From positions 1-16,083 of the forward strand of contig CAYSFO010000032.1 of the NCBI GenBank assembly GCA_964430695.1: DNA of 16,083 nucleotides, written 5' to 3'. Numbering within the stretch: position 1 is the stretch's first letter; every line of letters begins with the position of its first letter. Below, piece by piece: positions 7,819 through 14,622 of the stretch. The notes below the pieces were generated by a model. That model had not been told where the DNA came from. It did no database searches and worked only from the letters and a program-made list of their open reading frames with translations. The position numbers were made by a program, and so were the translations under genes. Origin of the DNA: MGBC108787 sp964430695. Its GTDB lineage: Bacteria > Bacillota_I > Bacilli_A > RF39 > UBA660.

Positions 7819-8586
7819 TTATAATAAAAATAATAAAATAGATAGAATAAATCCTATTTTTAAACCTGTTTTTATTTCTTTATTATTTTTATTTCTTTTT
7901 ATCTCCGGATATAATTCAAACATACTGATATAAACTAACATACCAAGAGTGATAGAAAGTAAAATACCTTCAATCATTGTATTTAGTTCAATCCCTAAAA
8001 CATATAAAGTAAAAGCACCTAGAGAACTAGAAATAATTAAGAAAAATAAAATCAAATATTTTGTAAATTTTTTATGATTACTTGCATCCATACTTGCAGC
8101 AACTTCAATACCTAGAGGAAAATTATGACATCCAACAGAAATGGCCATTAAAAGTCCAAGTTTTAAATCCGTTAGACCTGTTGCATAAATCGTAATTCCT
8201 TCCAAAAGATTATGAAGGATTAAAGATACTGCTGTAATCAGTCCAATGTGAAATAAGTGATTGTTATGCTCTTCTAGATTATCCTCTTTCTCACGATGGC
8301 GATGATGATGTTGAGGAACAAATAAATCAAGCAATTTTAATAAAGTATATCCTAAAAAAGCAAATATAAGAATTAACACCATATATTTTGAACGTTTAAA
8401 AGGATGAAATATCTCATTTATTTCTGGAAGTAAATCAAAAAAAATTAAGTATAACATAATAACAAAAGTAATTCCTGTGGTAAGAGAATTTAATATATTT
8501 TTATTTTTAAATAACTTCAGCATAAAAATTCCCAATGCAAAAAAAATACCCACCAGTAATGTTAATAATAATGCTTTGATTGCCAT
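7819..8586 (-). CDS. ZIP family divalent metal transporter
   Basis: Inner-membrane metal importer of the ZIP family, probably for zinc or iron. 255 aa with about eight hydrophobic segments. A His-rich cytoplasmic loop (PQHHHRHREKEDN, about 91-103) follows TM3. TM4 carries H125-N126-x2-E129-G and TM5 carries H154-N-F-P-L-G-I-E161. The usual TM5 glutamate of H-N-x-P-E-G is Leu158 here, with a Glu three positions later. The start is the ATG at 8586, because AAAGGGTGA lies 6-8 bases before it. The GTG at 8595 is inside that ribosome site. First gene of the ZIP-epimerase-patatin(-YebC) run; it begins after a terminator, but its promoter is not clear. Confidence 0.88.
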   Translation of the reverse strand: MAIKALLLTLLVGIFFALGIFMLKLFKNKNILNSLTTGITFVIMLYLIFFDLLPEINEIFHPFKRSKYMVLILIFAFLGYTLLKLLDLFVPQHHHRHREKEDNLEEHNNHLFHIGLITAVSLILHNLLEGITIYATGLTDLKLGLLMAISVGCHNFPLGIEVAASMDASNHKKFTKYLILFFLIISSSLGAFTLYVLGIELNTMIEGILLSITLGMLVYISMFELYPEIKRNKNNKEIKTGLKIGFILSILLFLL

Positions 8587-8616
8587 ATGAATCACCCTTT
8601 TTAATTTTAAACACGA

Positions 8617-8636
8617 AGAAAAAGAGGTTTCCCCCT
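8617..8636 (-). terminator. Intrinsic terminator of the TasA-like gene
   Basis: AGGGG-GAAA-CCTCT forms a 5-bp stem (one G-U) with a GNRA-type loop, followed by five T. It starts at the last base of the stop codon. Confidence 0.7.
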
Positions 8637-9268
8637 TACTTATTTTCTGATACAGGTATTGCTTCTAGGTATATTCTACCTGAAAAACTTCCATTAATTA
8701 AATCTATTTGATCTTCTGTTGTTGAATTTTCAAGCCAAAGTCTAAATTCAAGCGTTTGTGTTTCGTGTTTTGGTAATAAAATTGCTGTTGTATTTAATTG
8801 AATATCATTAGCTTCTGTTAAGACATTATCTTCTTCTAAAGGGTCTGCTGTATTTTTTCTTACAGCTTCATCAAAACTTCCATTCGCTACCATTGTTCCA
8901 TCTTGTAACAATTCCCATTTAAAGTAAGAACTATATAAATTTTTAGAAAGTTCAATATCTTTTAAATAAACAAAATATTCTCCCGCAACAGTTGAATCCA
9001 GTGGACTAGTTACAGTAAAGGTTAACTTTTCTGCTTTTGTTGCTCTTTCCTCATAATCAATTAGTCTTAATTTTATATTATTAATTGCACTTACTGATTC
9101 TAAACTACTTTCTACTTTAAAGATTCCAGAAGTTACTTTGGTTGTAGAAGGCGCTCCAGTAAACTTGGTTGTAAAATAAGCATAAGTACCACTAACGGTA
9201 AGAACTATTAAAGCAACGACTAAAATCATTACTTTAACAAGATTTTTTTTGCTGTTATTTAATCTCAT
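8636..9268 (-). CDS. TasA/camelysin-like exported protein with SipW-type signal peptide
   Basis: Predicted exported surface or matrix protein, 210 aa. The N-terminus has a basic stretch (RLNNSKKNLVK), a hydrophobic core (about 12-26) and the end GTYAYFTTKF. This matches the signal class cleaved by SipW-type signal peptidases, seen in TasA and camelysin, with cleavage probably after TYA. The mature part is a beta-rich domain with paired blocks such as LTFTVTSPLDSTVAGEYFVYLKDIEL and LEFRLWLEN. No SipW gene is in the window. The start is the ATG at 9268, since TAGGTGG lies eight bases upstream; the GTG at 9280 is in that site. Fibre formation is only an inference. Own promoter and terminator. 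Confidence 0.7.
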   Translation of the reverse strand: MRLNNSKKNLVKVMILVVALIVLTVSGTYAYFTTKFTGAPSTTKVTSGIFKVESSLESVSAINNIKLRLIDYEERATKAEKLTFTVTSPLDSTVAGEYFVYLKDIELSKNLYSSYFKWELLQDGTMVANGSFDEAVRKNTADPLEEDNVLTEANDIQLNTTAILLPKHETQTLEFRLWLENSTTEDQIDLINGSFSGRIYLEAIPVSENK

Positions 9269-9295
9269 AGACTTAACCACCTATTCTTCCTCTAC

Positions 9296-9324
9296 ATTAT
9301 ACTAAATAAAAAAGGATTGTACAA
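9296..9324 (-). promoter_or_regulatory. Candidate promoter of the TasA-like gene
   Basis: The -10 TATAAT (9296-9301), a 17-base spacer and a weak -35 TTGTAC (9319-9324) are present. The -35 lies in the hairpin of the preceding terminator. The start would be near 9290, about 21 bases before the ATG. Confidence 0.5.
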
Positions 9325-9332
9325 TCCTTTTT
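9305..9332 (-). terminator. Intrinsic terminator of the LtaS operon
   Basis: Perfect palindrome with arms AAAAAGGATT and AATCCTTTTT around GTAC, beginning at the stop codon of the small exported protein. The A and T runs on both sides make it potentially bidirectional. Confidence 0.85.
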
Positions 9333-9948
9333 ACTTATCTATTACGGAAAAATTTACAACAACCACCTTATTTTCTTCTTTTACTAAGGTAACAATCACA
9401 TTATTATCATAACCTAAATCTTTTTCATAACTAACTGTCGCAGTTATTTTATAACTAGGGAAGGTTCTATTATTTATTTCATAGGTAGATTCCTCACTAG
9501 CAATAATTTCAACATCTTTAACTACTGGTAATTCTTGCTTTCTAGTATTATTGGAATTATCTTCTACTAATTTATACAAAGTATCCATAACTTTATTTTG
9601 AAATTTTTCTTTTTCTTCTTCATAAATAAATTCTAAAGCTCCGATATCATACTTGCTTATTTTATTATCAATCGTATATAAATCAATAATAAATAATTCT
9701 GCAATCGTCCGAGCATATTCTTGATAATTAATTTCATCACTTTCTAAATTCTTTTTAAGTTTTGAAAACCTTTCTTTATATAGCTTTGTATCACGGTCTT
9801 CCAACTGATAATTATATCCAGAAATACGATCTACTACTTCAATCGTATTCGTTGTCGTCTCTTTCTCCTCTTTTTTCCAAAAACAACAGAAAGCAACACC
9901 TATTCCAATAAGTACTAAGATAACAACAAATATTATTTTCTTATTCAT
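9331..9948 (-). CDS. Small membrane-anchored protein of unknown function, second gene of LtaS operon
   Basis: Not recognised. 205 aa. A hydrophobic N-terminal segment (residues 4-22, IIFVVILVLIGIGVAFCCF) acts as a signal anchor. It ends in a Cys pair, but Phe precedes the first Cys, so this is not a good lipobox. The rest is charged and mostly helical in the middle (LYKERFSKLKKNLESDEINYQEYARTI spans it). The C-terminal third is probably beta (SYKITATVSYEKDLG, VIVTLVKEENKVVVVNFSV). It should lie outside the membrane. The start overlaps the last 8 bases of the LtaS-like gene (ATGAATAA), with AGAGGA upstream, so its translation is coupled to that enzyme. A helper role in teichoic acid synthesis is inferred from position only. 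Confidence 0.72.
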   Translation of the reverse strand: MNKKIIFVVILVLIGIGVAFCCFWKKEEKETTTNTIEVVDRISGYNYQLEDRDTKLYKERFSKLKKNLESDEINYQEYARTIAELFIIDLYTIDNKISKYDIGALEFIYEEEKEKFQNKVMDTLYKLVEDNSNNTRKQELPVVKDVEIIASEESTYEINNRTFPSYKITATVSYEKDLGYDNNVIVTLVKEENKVVVVNFSVIDK

Positions 9949-12004
9949 TTTCTAGTTCCTCTTTCTTTCCATTTATTTCTTCACTATATAATGTTGGTCC
10001 TTCATTATAAATTAAATTGTGAACAATCATAGCATTTGATACTTCTAATCTTAATTCAGCATAGTTTTTACAATCTTCAATATAATCTTCATCTATCGTT
10101 ATTCCTAATTTTGTTATGTAATATTTTTCCGATGCATTGTTATAGTATAAGGAGTTTGTTAAAAAATTACCATTTGGGAAGACTACTATGTTTTTGTTTT
10201 TTATGTTAAATATGTCGTGACCTAAAGCAAATTCATTTTTTATACCCAGCATATTTCCAAGTGTAGGAAGAACATCAATCATTCCCATCGCATAATCAAC
10301 TGTTCCTTTTAATTTTTTTTGTATTCTTTGATTTTTAGACCAAAGAATAAGTGGTGTCTTTCTGTTTAAATCATGTTCAAACGAATTATAGTCATAGTAT
10401 TCTTCATCTGTTTCTGTATACATTTCCCCTGTTGCAAAGTTCATATTGTACAAAACATTAATTTCAGAACGAGTAAGCTTTGCATCATGATCCCCATAAA
10501 AAACAAATACAGTATTATTAAAATAATCAGATTCATTTACATATTCTATAAATTCTCCTAAAGAAATATCTGCATAGTGTGCACTTCGAATGTAGTTCCC
10601 TACAGCTGTACCAGATAAATAATCGACCTGCGATGTTGTACCATCTTCATTAATAATCGTTGTAGATAAATCAAATTCTCCATATTTATCTAAGTAAATA
10701 AATGGTGTATGATTGGATAATGTAATCATCGTTCCCATATAATTTTTGTTATTCTCTTCCACACTTTCTAAAATAGGTATCGCTTGCTCATAAAAAAGAT
10801 GGTCTGATATTCCTAAATTAATATAATCTTTATCTTCCTTTTCTGGAACTTCAAATGATTCTCTAAAATACATCTTTTGATATCCCAAATTCGGATGAAC
10901 AAGTTCACGATTCCACATTGAAGCATAGTTTCCATGCATACTGAATGTATAATATCCTTTATCACTTAATAATTTTGGAATGGTAGTGTAATTACGGTCA
11001 TAATAGCTAGTAAAAACTATACCACTTGATACAGGAAGCAAAGAAGTTAATAAGGTAAATTCCGTATCGGAGGAAGTACCAGAACTTACTTGTGGATAGA
11101 AATTGGTAAAGAACATTCCTTCGCTTGCTAATTTATTAATAGTTGGTGTTACTTCCTCTCCATTAAATTCTAAGTCCATTAAGTAGTCTCCCATACTTTC
11201 CATATGAACCAAAATAATATTATATCCGTCTAAAATATTGGTGTACTCATTTTTATTATCGTATTTGTTTTCCTCAGTTGTAAAAAATTCTTTAAATAAC
11301 TTTGCTGCTTCTTCGTAACCAAATAAAGAACTAATTTTTGGAGTTAATGTTTGAACCAAATCATTTCCTTGATACATAATAATTCCGAATCTCTCCACAA
11401 TATAAGAACGATTCCATTGTTTCGTTAGACGACTGTAATCAGTTGAAGTTGCAGTCGTTAAGCTATAAGCTAACACAATGATACCTATAAGTAAGGTAGT
11501 GGCAAACATTTTTTTACTCTTCTCCACCTTTTCCATAATACTGTAATAAGAGGTAGATGATAGTTTTTTATGAATAAAATAAAAGATGATAGGTAATAAC
11601 AAATAACTAAAATTTCTAATTGATAATAAATCGTAGATCGCATTGGATACCGATTCCGTTTGTCCAAGACCAGAAAGTTCTCCAAAGGATGCAAAAGAAG
11701 TAAAATAAGTATAATAAATATGATTGATAAACTCTGCTAAAGTAAAAATACAAAGCCACGTCATAAAATAAATATATTGATTGCGGTTTTTCATAAAATA
11801 TCCAACGGACCCAATAATTAAAATTAATGCAAAATCAAAAAGTAACGGTTTTATATTTAAAATGTTATTTACAGTAAATAATCTTATTAATATTGTTCCA
11901 ATTAAAGAAAGAAGAATATAAGATAAGAAAAGTTTATTGGAATAAATATAAGTAGCAATAGCTCTATGACATTGATTTAAGCTATTTTTAAAGCGTTCTT
12001 TCAT
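9941..12004 (-). CDS. LTA synthase family protein (sulfatase-fold glycerol phosphate transferase)
   Basis: Membrane enzyme of the LtaS family, which polymerises glycerol phosphate from phosphatidylglycerol on the outer face of the membrane. 687 aa. Five transmembrane segments lie at about 24-42, 52-70, 77-95, 131-147 and 167-185. An extracellular sulfatase domain follows (about 255-600). The metal and active-site residues are visible: E269 (VHMESMGD), the nucleophile region SSGTSSDTEF (307-316), H357 in SMHGNY, H431 in SNHTPF and D505-H506 in YGDHD. The start is the ATG at 12004 with AAGGGA just before it. The in-frame ATG at 12028 overlaps the -10 box and would lie outside the mRNA. First gene of a two-gene operon. 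Confidence 0.92.
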   Translation of the reverse strand: MKERFKNSLNQCHRAIATYIYSNKLFLSYILLSLIGTILIRLFTVNNILNIKPLLFDFALILIIGSVGYFMKNRNQYIYFMTWLCIFTLAEFINHIYYTYFTSFASFGELSGLGQTESVSNAIYDLLSIRNFSYLLLPIIFYFIHKKLSSTSYYSIMEKVEKSKKMFATTLLIGIIVLAYSLTTATSTDYSRLTKQWNRSYIVERFGIIMYQGNDLVQTLTPKISSLFGYEEAAKLFKEFFTTEENKYDNKNEYTNILDGYNIILVHMESMGDYLMDLEFNGEEVTPTINKLASEGMFFTNFYPQVSSGTSSDTEFTLLTSLLPVSSGIVFTSYYDRNYTTIPKLLSDKGYYTFSMHGNYASMWNRELVHPNLGYQKMYFRESFEVPEKEDKDYINLGISDHLFYEQAIPILESVEENNKNYMGTMITLSNHTPFIYLDKYGEFDLSTTIINEDGTTSQVDYLSGTAVGNYIRSAHYADISLGEFIEYVNESDYFNNTVFVFYGDHDAKLTRSEINVLYNMNFATGEMYTETDEEYYDYNSFEHDLNRKTPLILWSKNQRIQKKLKGTVDYAMGMIDVLPTLGNMLGIKNEFALGHDIFNIKNKNIVVFPNGNFLTNSLYYNNASEKYYITKLGITIDEDYIEDCKNYAELRLEVSNAMIVHNLIYNEGPTLYSEEINGKKEELENE

Positions 12005-12026
12005 GTTATCCCTTCTTACTTTAAAC

Positions 12027-12055
12027 ATTATATCATTAAAAGTAATTTTTTTAAA
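12027..12055 (-). promoter_or_regulatory. Promoter of the LtaS-like operon
   Basis: The -35 TTTAAA (12050-12055), a 17-base spacer and an extended -10 TGATATAAT (TATAAT at 12027-12032) predict a start near 12020. The ATG at 12028 is part of this -10, which rules it out as the translation start. Confidence 0.65.
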
Positions 12056-12063
12056 TTAGCATA

Positions 12064-12092
12064 TTGCTTTTTTTTCTTACTTTTGTTATTAT
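12064..12092 (+). promoter_or_regulatory. Promoter of tRNA-Gly
   Basis: The -35 TTGCTT (12064-12069), a 17-base spacer and the -10 TATTAT (12087-12092) put the start at about 12099, immediately before the mature tRNA. The -35 sequence is the same as that of the T-box operon promoter. It is divergent from the LtaS promoter. Confidence 0.7.
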
Positions 12093-12100
12093 TGAGTCAC

Positions 12101-12175
12101 GCAGGTGTAGTACAATGGTTAGTATACGACCTTGCCAAGGTTGAGATGGCGGTTCGATCCCGCTCACTTGCTCCA
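12101..12175 (+). tRNA. tRNA-Gly (GCC)
   Basis: 75 bases with encoded CCA. The acceptor stem pairs GCAGGTG with CACTTGC (one G-U). The anticodon arm is CGACC-TTGCCAA-GGTTG, with anticodon GCC at the centre of the loop. The T arm is GGCGG-TTCGATC-CCGCT and the discriminator base is T. It reads GGC/GGU glycine codons. An open frame on the opposite strand across this gene is a shadow. The 335-base gap between coding genes (12005-12339) holds the LtaS promoter, this tRNA, a direct repeat, a weak terminator and an inverted-repeat box. Confidence 0.96.
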
Positions 12176-12182
12176 CTTGAAA

Positions 12183-12200
12183 AATTTGTTCGAACTTTTC
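12183..12200 (+). repeat. Direct repeat copy 1, just downstream of tRNA-Gly
   Basis: AAATTTGTTCGAACTTTT, eight bases after the tRNA CCA. It matches 17 of 18 bases of 12959-12976. Here it is followed by CGGAC, which allows an imperfect hairpin (GTTCGAA/TTCGGAC), but no T run follows. Confidence 0.6.
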
Positions 12201-12220
12201 GGACATTGATATAGAAAAGC

Positions 12221-12243
12221 CAATTGAACGATTGGTATTTTTT
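12221..12243 (+). terminator. Weak candidate terminator after tRNA-Gly
   Basis: A 5-bp stem CCAAT/ATTGG with a 6-base loop is followed by TA and five T. It is weak, but it is the only T-tailed hairpin between the tRNA and the next gene. Confidence 0.4.
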
Positions 12244-12269
12244 ATATCCACTAACTTATTTTGATGCTC

Positions 12270-12303
12270 TGTCAAAATACCTAGGTAGTTAAATATTTTG
12301 TCA
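12270..12303 (+). repeat. Inverted-repeat box A upstream of the PLC-like gene
   Basis: The arms TGTCAAAATA and TATTTTGTCA (9 of 10 complementary) flank 14 bases that contain CCTAGG. The box ends 36 bases before the ATG of the next gene. It shares GTCAAAA, TACCTA and the 14 bases TAAATATTTTGTCA with box B at 14697-14730, with the same 33-base span from GTC to TCA. TTGTCA in the right arm could also serve as a -35. Confidence 0.6.
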
Positions 12304-12339
12304 AACCAAAATATTAATATAAGATAAGGAGGAGATTAC

Positions 12340-12924
12340 ATGGCAAGCTTCCATATTCATTTAGCCATTAGTAATAGATTTGCTGAAAAAAATAAAATTA
12401 CTGATACTACGGCTTTTTTTCGAGGTACTATGGATCCAGATATAACTGAAAACAAAGATGTTTCCCATTATACGGGTTCAAAAAATCGAAGTAATCTTAG
12501 CGAGTATTTAAAGCAAAAAGTTTGCTTATATGAATATTTGAAACAAAATGATATTGATTCAGACTATCAAAAAGCAGTTTTTTTACATTTAATTACGGAT
12601 TATCTATTTTATAATCATTTCTTAGATAAAGAATATATTCGTAAAACCCCTTATCAAAATTATATTAGAGATTTATATTTCAGTTATAATGAAGTAAGTG
12701 CTTATTTAATAAATAAATATAACTTAGATTTTAAAGAGTATAATAAAAAAATATCAGAAAATATAGACTTTTATCGAAAAAAAAGAAATGCAAATAATTT
12801 TAAACAATGTATTAATATAATACCCTATGATAAACTAGATATATTTATTGAAGAAGTAGCCTCAATTGACATTGATAAATATAAGAATAAAATAATGAAA
12901 AATCAAGATAATGTTTTACCATAA
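12340..12924 (+). CDS. Zinc-dependent phospholipase C-like protein (predicted)
   Basis: 194 aa, no signal peptide. The N-terminus MASFHIHLAISNRF (H5, H7), GTMDPD (D32, D34), DVSHYTG (H43), FLHLITDYLFYNHF (H83, D87, H93) give a His/Asp spacing like the metal site of the zinc-dependent phospholipase C / S1-P1 nuclease fold. Many small proteins of this type occur in Firmicutes, and their substrates are unknown. It lacks the C-terminal membrane-binding domain of secreted alpha-toxins, so a toxin role is not supported. AAGGAGGAG lies 8 bases before the ATG. Lone plus-strand gene between tRNA-Gly and a convergent SWIM gene; it is flanked by direct repeats and preceded by box A, which suggests an acquired cassette. 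Confidence 0.6.
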   Translation: MASFHIHLAISNRFAEKNKITDTTAFFRGTMDPDITENKDVSHYTGSKNRSNLSEYLKQKVCLYEYLKQNDIDSDYQKAVFLHLITDYLFYNHFLDKEYIRKTPYQNYIRDLYFSYNEVSAYLINKYNLDFKEYNKKISENIDFYRKKRNANNFKQCINIIPYDKLDIFIEEVASIDIDKYKNKIMKNQDNVLP

Positions 12925-12958
12925 AAGCCGTAGATATCTAAGTCATTCATTTTATTTG

Positions 12959-12976
12959 AAATTTATTCGAACTTTT
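12959..12976 (+). repeat. Direct repeat copy 2, downstream of the PLC-like gene
   Basis: AAATTTATTCGAACTTTT, matching the copy after tRNA-Gly at 17 of 18 bases. This copy is part of a complete terminator hairpin, which the first copy is not. Confidence 0.6.
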
Positions 12977-12990
12977 TAGTTCGATTTTTT
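12967..12990 (+). terminator. Intrinsic terminator of the PLC-like gene
   Basis: A perfect 6-bp stem TCGAAC/GTTCGA with a 6-base loop is followed by six T, 42 bases after the stop codon. It faces the terminator of the convergent SWIM gene. Confidence 0.8.
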
Positions 12991-12997
12991 AATGCAT

Positions 12998-13021
12998 AAA
13001 AAAGATGGATTTTAATATCCA
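12998..13021 (-). terminator. Intrinsic terminator of the SWIM/DUF1016 operon
   Basis: The stem TGGAT/ATCCA with a 6-base loop is followed by TC and six T. The stem overlaps the stop codon of the SWIM gene. Confidence 0.65.
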
Positions 13022-13464
13022 ACTCTATCTCGTATAAAATTGTCATAAAGCCAATCTACTTGATATAAACATTCTAAAAGAGCTTCTTCTAACTCTTTTT
13101 TAGGCATAGCTTTTATATATTTTTGCATCTTTATTTCTAATTCTTGCTCATATTCTTCAACTTTTCTATTATGTTCATCAATTTCTTCCATAAATTGTTT
13201 TGCTTTTTTAGGAAATATTTCAAAGTATAACGCTACCATATGTTTACAAACAACTTTTGTTCCTTCAGCATGTGGACAATTACAGTATGAATTCTTTTTA
13301 GGATGCTCTATATCAATAGTAACATCATATGTAGCATCGCTTCCTTTGACTTTTCCATTATATATAGAATTTTCTATATTCTTGAAAGAAAGGACCTTTT
13401 TATCATTAAAATAATCATAGCCTCTAAATTGAGATTGTAAACTTGCGCTTCTATATAATTCCAT
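13012..13464 (-). CDS. SWIM zinc-finger protein
   Basis: 150 aa. A SWIM zinc-binding motif C61-x-C63-x9-C73-x-H75 (CNCPHAEGTKVVCKH) follows a short beta-rich segment (about 25-55). It is followed by a charged coiled-coil helix (about 85-130) that ends near VDWLYDNFIRDRVGY. SWIM domains mediate DNA or protein contacts and often accompany helicases or recombination factors; here the domain is nearly alone. The start is the ATG at 13464, because AAGGAG lies six bases before it. The ATG at 13482, giving MLKELP, would place that ribosome site inside the gene. It lies 66 bases downstream of the second DUF1016 nuclease on the same strand and shares its terminator, so the two are probably one operon. 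Confidence 0.85.
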   Translation of the reverse strand: MELYRSASLQSQFRGYDYFNDKKVLSFKNIENSIYNGKVKGSDATYDVTIDIEHPKKNSYCNCPHAEGTKVVCKHMVALYFEIFPKKAKQFMEEIDEHNRKVEEYEQELEIKMQKYIKAMPKKELEEALLECLYQVDWLYDNFIRDRVGY

Positions 13465-13530
13465 TGGCAACTCCTTAAGCATTTTCTAATGGAATAGGTG
13501 CAAATATTTTTACTTTGTTAACATTTATAT

Positions 13531-14550
13531 TCATTCTGAATCATTCTCCAATCTTTTTTCAATATCTTCAATACTTGGTAAAGTATTTTCTAAAAATTCT
13601 GGTATCTCTGATAAAATTTTATACTCACTTACTCCAATAGGTTTATTAATATCTTTTAAGGCTAGTTCCGCAGTTACTTTTTTCTTATCTTTGCATAGCA
13701 ATATACCAAATGTTGGATTATCATTTTCATCTTTGACATATTTATCAACAGCACTTAAATAAAAATTTAATTTTCCTGCATACTCTGGTTTAAATTCAGT
13801 TGTCTTTAGTTCTATTACTACATAGCTTCTAACTTTCAAATTATAGAATAATAAGTCTATATAATAATCTTCATTTTCGATTTCTAAATGATATTGCCTT
13901 CCAACAAATGCAAAGCCATTACCAAGTTCTAATAATAATTTGGTTATATTAGCAGTTAGTTCTTGTTCTATATCTAGCTCTTTTAAATCCTTATCAGCAG
14001 TTATAAAATCAAATATATAAGGATTTTTTAATAACTCTTTTGCTTGCTCATTATTAGGAGATGGTAGTGTTTCATCAAAATTTGTTGTTTTATTTTCAAT
14101 TAGCGCTTGCCTTTCATACAATTTGCTTGCTATTTGATGAACTATTACAGGTCTTGCCCAGCCATTTTGAATAGATTCTTTTATATACCAAGTTCTTTGT
14201 TCTTTATCTTTTACTTGATCCATTATAGTTGTAATCGAAGACCAAGGTAATTTTGCAACATCATGTTGCAAAAATTCATCATTCTCAAATTCAATAGCAA
14301 ATTTTTGCATGTATCTTAAGTTTCTTGCAGACATGCCTTTTAATGTAGGAAACTCTATTTTTAAATCTTTTGCCAAAGTATCTATAAAAGAAGACCCCCA
14401 CCTATTATTTTCAATTAATTTTAAACCGATATTGTAATACATTAAAACTAAATCTTTATTAGCGTTTTCTACTATCTTATTTCTAGTAGTAATTAAAGTT
14501 TTCTTAATATCATTCAATACTTCAAAATATTTATCATTATTTTCTAACAT
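13531..14550 (-). CDS. DUF1016/YhcG-type PD-(D/E)xK nuclease family protein (copy 2)
   Basis: 339 aa. It has the same architecture as the gene at 2035-3051: an N-terminal DUF1016 domain (LVLMYYNIGLKLIENN, GMSARNLRYMQKFAIEF, LPWSSITTIMD) and a C-terminal nuclease domain. D232 lies in DYYIDLLFY and E247-x-K249 in VVIELK, followed by FKPEYAGKLNFYL, so the nuclease signature is intact. The two proteins are clearly homologous but far from identical, so this is not a recent duplication. The start is the ATG at 14550 with GGAGG five bases upstream; the ATG at 14562 lies before that site. First gene of the operon with the SWIM protein, divergent from the gene at 14754. The promoter carries a perfect palindrome. 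Confidence 0.88.
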   Translation of the reverse strand: MLENNDKYFEVLNDIKKTLITTRNKIVENANKDLVLMYYNIGLKLIENNRWGSSFIDTLAKDLKIEFPTLKGMSARNLRYMQKFAIEFENDEFLQHDVAKLPWSSITTIMDQVKDKEQRTWYIKESIQNGWARPVIVHQIASKLYERQALIENKTTNFDETLPSPNNEQAKELLKNPYIFDFITADKDLKELDIEQELTANITKLLLELGNGFAFVGRQYHLEIENEDYYIDLLFYNLKVRSYVVIELKTTEFKPEYAGKLNFYLSAVDKYVKDENDNPTFGILLCKDKKKVTAELALKDINKPIGVSEYKILSEIPEFLENTLPSIEDIEKRLENDSE

Positions 14551-14577
14551 AATACCCTCCATTTATAAGCATTCTTG

Positions 14578-14606
14578 TTTATATAAGTATACTATACTTA
14601 TTAGAA
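14578..14606 (-). promoter_or_regulatory. Promoter with palindromic operator, DUF1016/SWIM operon
   Basis: The -35 TTCTAA (14601-14606), a 17-base spacer and the -10 TATAAA (14578-14583) are present. The spacer is almost wholly the perfect palindrome ATAAGTATA-C-TATACTTAT (plus strand, 14583-14601). That is the classical place for a dimeric repressor. No candidate repressor gene is adjacent. Confidence 0.55.
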
Positions 14607-14622
14607 TATCTCTATACTCCCA

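Noticed and set aside
9305..9332. Perfect palindrome as a possible operator for the TasA-like gene
   Set aside because: Its place right at the stop codon and the flanking A/T runs fit an intrinsic terminator better.
12051..12275. Minus-strand open frame of 74 codons across the tRNA gene
   Set aside because: It is fully antisense to tRNA-Gly and has no ribosome site or recognisable motif.
12281..12286. GTTAAAT next to CCTAGG in box A as an integron attC-type core
   Set aside because: Box B lacks the GTTRRRY core, no integrase is present, and the pairing pattern does not match an attC site.
12340..12924. Secreted alpha-toxin type phospholipase C
   Set aside because: No signal peptide and no C-terminal membrane-binding domain; only the metal-site pattern of the fold is seen.
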